In this document: positions 54,812 to 61,680 of the stretch, in pieces | How positions within the stretch are numbered: the stretch's first letter is position 1 | Layout: each line of letters begins with the position of its first letter | Assembly: GCF_017830045.1 (NCBI RefSeq) | Contig: NZ_JAEDXU010000014.1 | Location: 27,015 to 91,014 of the forward strand | Origin: Enterococcus larvae | GTDB lineage: Bacteria > Bacillota > Bacilli > Lactobacillales > Enterococcaceae | Length of the DNA: 64,000 nt | Direction of reading: 5' to 3' | The notes under the pieces: generated by a model | Databases searched by the model: none | What the model was told of the DNA's origin: nothing | Seen by the model: only the letters and a program-made list of their open reading frames with translations | Translations under genes and position numbers: made by a program

Positions 54812-54856
54812 ATAGTCAGAGCCATTCATTAAAGAGAATGGCTCTGACTTCTATAT
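54812..54856. terminator. Hairpin after GrpB gene
   Basis: A perfect 14-bp stem (54814-54827 with 54836-54849) with a weak T-rich tail; it may serve both the GrpB gene and the convergent tiny membrane-protein gene. Confidence 0.7.
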
Positions 54857-54900
54857 TGAATCATATTTTATTATTCAGACATTCGTGAGAAAAGAAGGAT

Positions 54901-55005
54901 TCATTTTTTTGAATCGTTGATTCCATCGCGTACGGCTAAACGAACAACAAAATAAAGAATACAAAATCCGATGGCCATATAGATAAGTGAAAAAATAAGA
55001 GACAT
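54901..55005 (-). CDS. Tiny membrane protein, 34 aa (DUF6019-like)
   Basis: The ORF opens MSLIFSLIYMAIGFCILYFV and ends VRLAVRDGINDSKK, preceded by AAAAAGGAG on the minus strand. It is one hydrophobic helix followed by the positively charged VRxAVRDGI tail that I recall from DUF6019-type small proteins of Firmicutes. Its shortness explains why it is easily missed. Function unknown; it is probably a single-span membrane peptide with the charged end inside. Confidence 0.7.
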   Translation of the reverse strand: MSLIFSLIYMAIGFCILYFVVRLAVRDGINDSKK

Positions 55006-55107
55006 ACTATCACACTCCTTTTTAACGTATTATAGTCATAGTAGACAGTTAGTGACTGAAAGATATAGATCGATATAGTAGAAAATTCCCCAAACCGGAA
55101 TAGTTAC

Positions 55108-55911
55108 TCAGCCATTCATATCTGCGGAAGAAAATGCCGGATTTGCCACACGAACAGCATCAGGAAAGGCTTGCTTCAGCTCTAAGAAGGCACGGGAAAC
55201 GTCTTTTGGTATATCTACATGAGCAAGATAGCCTGAACCATTTGGGCCATAACCGTGTTTGTCATCTGTGAGTCTGGGAATTTCACCCATAAGTAAAGAA
55301 ATATAACGGTTGATTGGCCACATGCCCTTGATATTCTCTGTATAAATCAATTTGCCTGCATCACTTTGAATCGTTGCTTTGTACGCAGCGTAGTTGATAA
55401 TTGTAGCGTCAGCAGCAAATTTTCTTAAGGTTGCGTCCATACGAAGCTGCATTGCTGCGTCCTGTATGAGAATGATTGAACTGAAAGGAATGGCTTCGTT
55501 TTTCAATAATTCAAGAAGATAAGTGATATTGTTGCCGCAATTTGTGGATTTGGTTTCTAGATAATCTGCTTGGAAGCCGTAGAGTAATTTCAGGTATTCA
55601 TTGAAGAGCTCTGCCTCTGACAGCTGATCAACAGGTAAAGCATTAGGTAAATGTTTCTGTATTTCCTTTCGTAGACCATCAGTGGTATGACCATATCCGC
55701 CGACAATGATATATTTCTTTGCAAGATTGTTTTTCATGGCTTTAGCCATTACATCACCACCGGAAATGATACTGCCTCCAAAGAGCACAAGGACATCTGC
55801 TTGATCAATACTGTAGTTTTTTTGGAGTTGGTTCTTTTCCAACACTGCAATATCTCTTTTTCCACAAAAGGTACTTAGTATATTGAGATTTTCTTCAGTT
55901 GATTTATTCAT
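55108..55911 (-). CDS. YdcF family protein (DUF218)
   Basis: A 267-aa soluble protein of the DUF218 YdcF branch, matching the roughly 266-aa length of E. coli YdcF, which binds S-adenosylmethionine. Blocks are ADVLVLFGGSIISGGDVMAK near residue 38, KKYIIVGGYGHTTDGLRKEI near 65, ESKSTNCGNNI-like ETKSTNCGNNITYLLELL near 118 and ILIQDAAMQLRMDATLRKF near 147. There is no transmembrane anchor, unlike SanA/ElyC. The function is not settled. The start at 55911 has only a weak upstream site on the minus strand. Confidence 0.82.
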   Translation of the reverse strand: MNKSTEENLNILSTFCGKRDIAVLEKNQLQKNYSIDQADVLVLFGGSIISGGDVMAKAMKNNLAKKYIIVGGYGHTTDGLRKEIQKHLPNALPVDQLSEAELFNEYLKLLYGFQADYLETKSTNCGNNITYLLELLKNEAIPFSSIILIQDAAMQLRMDATLRKFAADATIINYAAYKATIQSDAGKLIYTENIKGMWPINRYISLLMGEIPRLTDDKHGYGPNGSGYLAHVDIPKDVSRAFLELKQAFPDAVRVANPAFSSADMNG

Positions 55912-56109
55912 GATGGTTCACCGATTCCTTTGTTAGATTCTATAGCAATAGTAGCAGTTTTCAGTAAGAAAAGGCAAGAAGGAGAGAGGAAGAATGCGTA
56001 AACGTGGGAACAGAAAGAATTGGGGGAAGAAGGTAACGGTAAGAAAGCGTTTTCTGTTTGTTTTGACTCTATTTTTTGAAAGAAAAGCATAGAATTTGAG
56101 CAAAAAGTG

Positions 56110-56227
56110 TTGACAAAAAATCTGATTCTGATATTATAAATATACCAACAACAACCTTTTTATTTTTCATATTACTCTTTTGAGTAATACTCCTTTTAAC
56201 TATCTCTGCAAAGAGATAGTTTTTTTA
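56110..56227 (+). ncRNA. Candidate small RNA (promoter, two hairpins, terminator)
   Basis: TTGACA (56110-56115), 16-base spacer, TATTAT (56132-56137), then about 84 bases with no ORF ending in a perfect 10-bp terminator stem (56198-56207 with 56212-56221, GCAA loop) and a T-run. A first hairpin of 8 bp is at 56170-56189. Between the two lies single-stranded ACTCCTTTTAAC, which could pair with ribosome binding sites. Predicted start about 56144. No plus-strand gene follows for 580 bases, so it is not an obvious leader. Confidence 0.5.
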
Positions 56228-56237
56228 TTTCAATTAT

Positions 56238-56279
56238 AAAAGCGATAAAAATCAAACCATTGATTTTTATCGCTTTTTT
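56238..56279. terminator. Bidirectional terminator
   Basis: An 18-bp stem beginning AAAAGCGATAAAAATCAA (56238-56255) pairs with 56260-56277, loop of four bases, A/T runs on both sides. It terminates the 77-aa minus-strand gene. Confidence 0.88.
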
Positions 56280-56285
56280 GTCTAA

Positions 56286-56519
56286 TTATTGAATGTCTTT
56301 CAATCCTTCTTTTAGGCTATGTTTTCCTGATTTGAAGGATTGCTTTAGAGAATTCTTCAAATCTTTGCCTTCCTCTTTTATTTCCTGCATGGCTTCGCTT
56401 ATTTCCTGCCTAGCTTCCTCTTGCCAATTTGCCGGTCGTGTCACATGAGTCACTCCTGCAAGGCAAATCAATCCCACTAATGCAATTCCCCAAAAAAATC
56501 GATCTTTTGTCCGTTTCAT
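56286..56519 (-). CDS. Small membrane-anchored or secreted protein, 77 aa
   Basis: A 77-aa protein with a basic start, one hydrophobic segment (about 9-25; FFWGIALVGLICLAGVTHVT) and a highly charged amphipathic helical tail rich in Lys and Glu with heptad-like spacing (ARQEISEAMQEIKEEGKDLK, then SLKQSFKSGKHSLKEGLKD). The site AACTGGAGGAAAT precedes the ATG. It is reminiscent of apolipoprotein/YtxH-like stress proteins in tail composition, but I cannot assign a family. Confidence 0.65.
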   Translation of the reverse strand: MKRTKDRFFWGIALVGLICLAGVTHVTRPANWQEEARQEISEAMQEIKEEGKDLKNSLKQSFKSGKHSLKEGLKDIQ

Positions 56520-56735
56520 TCTAATTTCCTCCAGTTCTTTTTATCAATATCTTCACTATTTATTCTATAGAAGCATCGTATCGCTTTCATCCATCTACAG
56601 CCCTAAGTTGTTACTTAAATATCTAAGCCTTTAGTCGCAAACCCAAGCATATGAATAATAGCTGGAAAGTAAGAAGAAACTGACGGATAACGGACATGAG
56701 CCAAATCAATAGAGGAAAAAAAATAAAAATTGTGA

Positions 56736-56774
56736 TGAAAGCGATAACATTTCGACGAAGAACTTTTATATACT
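56736..56774 (+). promoter_or_regulatory. cre box and -10 of the PTS/aldolase operon
   Basis: TGAAAGCGATAACA (56736-56749) fits the cre consensus at all fixed positions. TATACT (56769-56774) is a plausible -10, about 32 bases before the EIIA start. There is no -35, consistent with need for an activator such as the PRD regulator at 61681. Nothing else is visible between 56520 and 56735. Confidence 0.65.
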
Positions 56775-56806
56775 ATGACTAACAAAGGAAGAAGGGAGGG
56801 ACAAGG

Positions 56807-57280
56807 ATGACGATCGATGAGTATTTTAGTGAGGATCTAGCGGATATCATTGAGGTGGAAGGTGGTCAGGACGAATTTTTTTCTTATATCTTTCAGAAAT
56901 TGAAGCAAAAGGGCTATGTGAAAGAAAGTTTTTTCACCGCATTGAAGGAGCGGGAAAAGGAGTATCCAACCGGACTGAAAACACATTTTATGGGAGTCGC
57001 AATTCCCCACACAGATCCTCAGCATATAAAGAAACCATTCATCTTTATTACGAAGCTGAAGAAACCCATCAGATTTGGGCAAATGGGTTCAGTGGACGAA
57101 CAGGTTGAGGTTCATTACAGCTTTGTTTTGGGGTTTGATAAAGGAGAACAGCAATTGGTTTTACTTCAAAATCTAATGGCCATGTTTTCTGACGAAGAAA
57201 TAATGAATCGATTATCTGAGGATGTTTCGGAAAAAGAAATGTATGCAATTGTTAAGCAATACTATATTGATAAAGGATAG
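56807..57280 (+). CDS. PTS EIIA, fructose/galactitol type
   Basis: A 157-aa EIIA of the PTS_EIIA_2 family, which takes phosphate from HPr and passes it to EIIB. The phosphorylated histidine is His68 in GVAIPHTDP. The C-terminal part (LVLLQNLMAMFSDEEIMNRL) is typical. GGAGGGAC lies before the ATG at 56807. It is the first gene of an operon with EIIB, EIIC, an aldolase and a dehydrogenase, so the PTS is a complete three-part system. Confidence 0.92.
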   Translation: MTIDEYFSEDLADIIEVEGGQDEFFSYIFQKLKQKGYVKESFFTALKEREKEYPTGLKTHFMGVAIPHTDPQHIKKPFIFITKLKKPIRFGQMGSVDEQVEVHYSFVLGFDKGEQQLVLLQNLMAMFSDEEIMNRLSEDVSEKEMYAIVKQYYIDKG

Positions 57281-57292
57281 GAGTTTTTACTG

Positions 57293-58129
57293 ATGGGAAA
57301 GATTCACAATATTTATGAGGCACCTTTCATCAAAGAAATGTGTGAAGCAACAAGAAATCTATGGAATAATGGTTGGGCGGAGCGAAACGGAGGGAATATC
57401 AGTTATCGCTTGGATGAAGCAGAGGTTCAGTTTTATCTTGATACAGATAGAGTATTGGATGAAGTAGAACTGGGATTTGAAATACCTGAGCTGGCAGAAA
57501 TGATTTTTTTAGTTTCCGGTTCTGGAAAATATTTCAAAAATGTATGGCAGAATCCTGCAGATAATCTGGTTATCTTGAAAGTAGATGCACAAGGGAAAAA
57601 GTATCAGATTCTTTGGGGATTGGAAACTGGCGGAGTACCAACAAGCGAGTTAGCTTCTCATCTGAAGTGTCATGCAGTGAGACTGAGACAGGACCTGGAG
57701 CATCGTGTGATTCTTCATACCCATTCAATCGCCATCTCTGCAATGACTTTTGTCCATGATCTGGATGAGGATAAATTTACAAAATCACTGTGGGAAATGA
57801 TTACAGAATGCTTAGTTGTTTTTCCTGATGGGGTTGCTGTCCTACCTTGGATGGTTGCCGGAACGGTAGAGCTTGGGGAAGCCTCTGCTGAAAAAATGGA
57901 AAGTTCACGTATCGTTGTATGGCCGCATCATGGTATCATGGGCGCGGGTCAATCGATGGATGATGCATTTGGGTTAGTTGAGACAGCTGAAAAAGCCGCA
58001 GATATTTATATGCGTGCAATTTCTGCGCCAGGCGGCATTATTCAAAAAATCACGGATCAACAGCTTTGGGATTTAGCCGATCGTTTTGGCGTCGTACCAA
58101 AAACCGGCATATTAGCACCTAGAAAATAG
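57293..58129 (+). CDS. rhaD: Rhamnulose-1-phosphate aldolase-type class II aldolase
   Basis: A 278-aa zinc-dependent class II aldolase that closely follows E. coli RhaD (274 aa). Visible active-site equivalents are Glu119 in VPTSELASH, zinc ligands His142 and His144 in ILHTHSIA, Glu172 in MITECLV and His212 in WPHHGIMG. The phosphate-binding AERNGGNISYRL is at residues 29-40. RhaD splits L-rhamnulose-1-phosphate to dihydroxyacetone phosphate and L-lactaldehyde. It lies between EIIA and EIIB with short gaps, so its substrate is probably the phosphorylated product of this PTS. Related 1-phosphates (for example of fuculose or xylulose) are possible. Confidence 0.85.
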   Translation: MGKIHNIYEAPFIKEMCEATRNLWNNGWAERNGGNISYRLDEAEVQFYLDTDRVLDEVELGFEIPELAEMIFLVSGSGKYFKNVWQNPADNLVILKVDAQGKKYQILWGLETGGVPTSELASHLKCHAVRLRQDLEHRVILHTHSIAISAMTFVHDLDEDKFTKSLWEMITECLVVFPDGVAVLPWMVAGTVELGEASAEKMESSRIVVWPHHGIMGAGQSMDDAFGLVETAEKAADIYMRAISAPGGIIQKITDQQLWDLADRFGVVPKTGILAPRK

Positions 58130-58144
58130 ACAGGAGGAAATAGG

Positions 58145-58438
58145 ATGAAACGAGTGAATGTTATTTCAGTATGTGGATCAGGTACAGTGACCAGCTCCAT
58201 GGTTGCTGGAAAGGTCAAGGATTTCTTGGAGGAAAATGGCTATAGAGCGAAGACTGTAGAAGTCAATCCTGGAGGAGTAGAAGGAGAGTTGGCTTCCGGA
58301 CAGTGGGATTTGATCGTTCACACTAGTCCATTGAAAGGGAAATATGATGTTCCCACAATCAACTCTGTTGGCTTGTTGACTGGTATGGAGGAAGATGAGT
58401 TTTATGAAGAGCTGCTGGCAACGGTGAAAACATTATAA
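58145..58438 (+). CDS. PTS EIIB, galactitol type
   Basis: A 97-aa EIIB whose phosphocysteine is Cys10 in ISVCGSGTVTSSM, the P-loop of galactitol/ascorbate-type EIIB proteins. It receives phosphate from the EIIA at the head of the operon. AGGAGGAAATAGG precedes the ATG at 58145, and the EIIC follows 15 bases later. Confidence 0.92.
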   Translation: MKRVNVISVCGSGTVTSSMVAGKVKDFLEENGYRAKTVEVNPGGVEGELASGQWDLIVHTSPLKGKYDVPTINSVGLLTGMEEDEFYEELLATVKTL

Positions 58439-58453
58439 AAGGGGGAGGAAATC

Positions 58454-59875
58454 TTGTTAGAACTATTATCAAGTATCATGGAGGCATTTGGAGCGGCAAT
58501 CGTCGTTCCAGTCATTATTTTCTTTATTGCACTGATCATGAAGGTAAAGCCTAAAAAGGCGTTTACCGCAGCGCTTAATGCAGGGATCGGTTTGACAGGC
58601 TTCAATATGATCATCGGGGCGTACTCGCCAATTGTTACGCCGGTTGTTCAACGAATGGTGGAGGAAACAGGTGTAAATCTTCGTATCCTCGATACTGGTT
58701 GGCAGGCAACAAGTGTTGTGGCGTATTCTACACAGGTTGGGATGATTTTCTTAGGCTTGGGCTTGCTGCTTCAATTGATTCTTTTTGTTCTGAAGTACAC
58801 CAACATATTTATGCCGTCTGACTTGTGGAATAATTTCTCATTTATGCTCTGGGGATCCATGTTGTATATTGCGACAGGCAACTTATGGCTGGCAATCGGT
58901 CTCATGGTATTATCCAATCTATACAGCTTAGTCTTTTCTGAAATCGTAGCGAAGAGATGGTCAACATATTACGGCTATCCAAAATGTACAATGACAGCAC
59001 CTCATCATATCTGTTCAGTTCCTTTAGCAATAGGTATGGACTGGGTATTGACAAAGCTAGGTGCAAACAAAGTCCAGTGGAATCCTGAAAAAATACAAGA
59101 TAAGCTAGGCTTTTTGGGAGAACCAACTTCTCTTGGTTTCATGCTGGGGCTGTTGTTGGGATTTGCCGGAAACTTCATGCGATTGGATACGATGGAAGGT
59201 TGGGGTGAAATCGTTACTGTAGGTATTGCAACTGCAGCAATCATGGCAATATTTCCGAAAATTGCCGGAATCTTTGCTTCGGCATTTACAACAATCACTG
59301 ACGCATCAAAACGAACAGCTAAATCAGGCGGCAAAGACCGTGTTTGGTATTTGGCCATCAATGATGCGGCTGGTTACGGTGAAACAGCGACATTGCTTAC
59401 TGGTATGCTGCTGATGCCTATCATCTTAGTGTTGGCGATCATCCTTCCGGGGAATGAAACCTTGCCAATGGTGGATTTGATAGCGATTCCATATATGATA
59501 GAATTGATTATCTGTATTTCAAACGGAAATATTTTTAAATCACTTATCTCAGGGACGATCTGGTGCGTTGGCGGTCTGTATATGATTACAGCAGTTGCGC
59601 CGATCTTTACAGAAGTGGCGTTGGATGTCGGAGTAAATCTTCCAGAAGGCGCATTGCTTATTTGCAGCTTTGCAGTAATGACGAACCATATCATGGGCGG
59701 TTTATTCTTGATATTCATGACTCAAAACCCGCTTTGGATTGGTCTATCTATCGTGGCTTATATCGCGATGTATATCTTTGTGAGAACACGTAGAGAAGCT
59801 ATCCATAACTATCTGGAAAGACAGGCGGAATTGGAAGCAAATGCGCAAATGACATTGGAAGAGGGGACAGTGTGA
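58454..59875 (+). CDS. PTS EIIC, galactitol (GatC) family
   Basis: A 473-aa membrane EIIC of the EIIC-GAT family with about ten or more hydrophobic segments; AFTAALNAGIGLTGFNMIIG near residue 38 and FIMTQNPLWIGL-like IFMTQNPLWIGLSIVAY near 433 are typical. The start is a TTG at 58454, supported by GGGGGAGG 6 bases upstream. GatC-type carriers transport hexitols and pentitols; the aldolase partner suggests a 6-deoxy ketose or deoxyhexitol here. The stop overlaps the dehydrogenase start. Confidence 0.9.
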   Translation: MLELLSSIMEAFGAAIVVPVIIFFIALIMKVKPKKAFTAALNAGIGLTGFNMIIGAYSPIVTPVVQRMVEETGVNLRILDTGWQATSVVAYSTQVGMIFLGLGLLLQLILFVLKYTNIFMPSDLWNNFSFMLWGSMLYIATGNLWLAIGLMVLSNLYSLVFSEIVAKRWSTYYGYPKCTMTAPHHICSVPLAIGMDWVLTKLGANKVQWNPEKIQDKLGFLGEPTSLGFMLGLLLGFAGNFMRLDTMEGWGEIVTVGIATAAIMAIFPKIAGIFASAFTTITDASKRTAKSGGKDRVWYLAINDAAGYGETATLLTGMLLMPIILVLAIILPGNETLPMVDLIAIPYMIELIICISNGNIFKSLISGTIWCVGGLYMITAVAPIFTEVALDVGVNLPEGALLICSFAVMTNHIMGGLFLIFMTQNPLWIGLSIVAYIAMYIFVRTRREAIHNYLERQAELEANAQMTLEEGTV

Positions 59876-60921
59876 TGGTAAAAGTAGTCGTTGTCGGTGA
59901 TCGTCTGGTAAGCAGTGAAACACTGAAGGAAGCAGCACAACAGCTGGATTTGGGAGCTGACATTGAAGTAGTGGAATTTAACTGGCATGCAGAGTTGACG
60001 AAAGACCAGTTTCAGGAAAAAATCTTACTGATTGAAAAGGGCGGACCGGAAGCTGTTAATATACCTGATGGTGTTGTTCACGCAATGAGGGATGCCGATT
60101 ATCTGTTAGTCCACATTGCACCAGTCTCAAAAGAAATGCTGGAAAATGCACCGAACCTGAAATTGATTGGCACCTGTCGTGGTGGTCTGGAGCATGTTGC
60201 TGTTGAGACAGTGAAGGAAAAAAATATCCCACTGCTGCATGTGATACGAAATGCAGAACCAGTTGCTGATTTTACTGTAGGTTTGATTTATGCAGAAACA
60301 AGGAACATCGCCAGAGGACATAAGGATGCAATGGCAGGGAAGTGGACAAAAGCATTTCCCAACGATCCATATAAAACAACCATCAGTAATTTGAAGGTTG
60401 GTCTGATTGGCTTGGGGTATATTGGTAAGCTGGTAGTTAAGCGACTGAATGCATTAGGAGTAGAGGTCATAGCCTATGATCCATTTATCGATCAGGAAAA
60501 AATTAGAAAAGAAGGACTATCTGTAGCCTTCAAAGAGCTGGAGGAAGTATTTTCAGAGGCAGATGTGATTTCCCTTCATATGCGGGTCACACCTGAAACG
60601 ACAAATATGGTTAGTGACCATCTGTTATCGTTGATGAAGCCCAGTGCTTACTTGATCAACACAGCAAGAGCAGCGGTATTAGATAAAAACGCACTGATCA
60701 GCGCTCTGAAGGACAAAAGAATTGCCGGTGCCGCCTTAGATGTAATATGGAAGGAACCAATCGAAAAGACTGATCCTTTATTACAGCTTGATAATGTGAC
60801 TCTCACCCCACATATAGCTGGCGACACAATCGATGCGATCCCTAAATCTCCTTACTTATTACGAGATGTGATCAATGCGTATTTTAAACTTGGCATAAGT
60901 GATATGCTGATTAAATTATAA
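59875..60921 (+). CDS. D-isomer-specific 2-hydroxyacid dehydrogenase family protein
   Basis: A 348-aa NAD-dependent oxidoreductase (phosphoglycerate dehydrogenase-like). The Rossmann GLIGLGYIGKLV lies near residue 177, an acidic residue follows in IAYDPF, INTARAAVLDKNAL near 261 carries the substrate-site Arg, and the catalytic His sits in LTPHIAGDT near 314. ATG 59875 (GTGATG) overlaps the EIIC stop; a GTG one codon earlier is also possible. The substrate is unknown. In this operon it could oxidise or reduce a sugar acid or lactate-type product, which sits oddly with a simple rhamnulose route. Confidence 0.85.
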   Translation: MVKVVVVGDRLVSSETLKEAAQQLDLGADIEVVEFNWHAELTKDQFQEKILLIEKGGPEAVNIPDGVVHAMRDADYLLVHIAPVSKEMLENAPNLKLIGTCRGGLEHVAVETVKEKNIPLLHVIRNAEPVADFTVGLIYAETRNIARGHKDAMAGKWTKAFPNDPYKTTISNLKVGLIGLGYIGKLVVKRLNALGVEVIAYDPFIDQEKIRKEGLSVAFKELEEVFSEADVISLHMRVTPETTNMVSDHLLSLMKPSAYLINTARAAVLDKNALISALKDKRIAGAALDVIWKEPIEKTDPLLQLDNVTLTPHIAGDTIDAIPKSPYLLRDVINAYFKLGISDMLIKL

Positions 60922-61225
60922 CGAAATCAGACAGAAAAAGAAAGAATCTTATGACTTTCGGCAAAATAAAAAATTGAAGAAACTGAAAAGTTACCTAAAA
61001 AGTTTCCCAAAAGAGAAGCAGCAGACCATTAGCTTTTTCAAATAATGCAAGAATGTGGAAAGATGCTCCTACGGTTAAGGATAAAAAGGAAGCCATAAAT
61101 ACTAGGGAATTGGCTATCGGACCACCAAAATGAAGGAATGGGTAGCAACGCTCTCGTAGGTCGCCTTGTATCATGCCACATCAGCTCTGCGAAAGCAGTC
61201 GCTGTGTGTTATGACAAAATCACTT
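60922..61225. other. Gap before the tandem repeats, with a decayed repeat remnant
   Basis: No gene. A block near 61110-61140 (ATCGGACCACC followed by AAAAT, AAGG and AATG) resembles the end of the 105-bp unit downstream and is probably a decayed copy. No clear terminator follows the dehydrogenase gene. Confidence 0.4.
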
Positions 61226-61676
61226 GAACATTTGCATCAAAAGAGAAAAGGAGAGCCTCTACTCTGGTGTAAAAAGAACCTAGAGTAGAGGACATCGGAC
61301 CATCGAAATAAGGCAAATGTAAGATTACTCGAGCATTTGCATCAAAGAATAAAAGGAGAGCCACTACTCTGGTGTAAAAAAGAACCTAGAGTAGAGGACA
61401 TCGGACCACCGAATAAGGCAAATGTAAGATTACTCGAGCATTTGCATCAAAGAATAAAAGGAGAGCCACTACTCTGGTGTAAAAAAGAACCTAGAGTAGA
61501 GGACATCGGACCACCGAATAGGGCAAATGTAAGATTACTCGAGCATTTGCATCAAAGAAAAAAAGGAGAGCCACTACTCTGGTGTAAAAAAGAACCTAGA
61601 GTAGAGGACATCGGACCACCGAATAGGGCAAATGTAAGATTACTCGAGCATTTGCATCAAAGAATAAAAGGAGAGC
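61226..61676 (+). repeat. 105-bp tandem repeats in the leader of the PRD regulator
   Basis: Four full units (61226-61330, 61331-61435, 61436-61540, 61541-61645), each exactly 105 bases, plus a 31-base fifth unit (61646-61676). Units 2-4 differ by one base each; unit 1 is more divergent. Every unit has GCATTTGCATCAAA, an AAAGGAGAG ribosome-site sequence, and a hairpin with CTACTCT and AGAGTAG arms. In the partial fifth unit the AAAGGAGAG becomes the ribosome site of the regulator gene. Confidence 0.95.
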
Positions 61677-61680
61677 GAAT

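Noticed and set aside
61226..61676. CRISPR array
   Set aside because: Units are contiguous 105-bp repeats with no variable spacers, and there are no cas genes.
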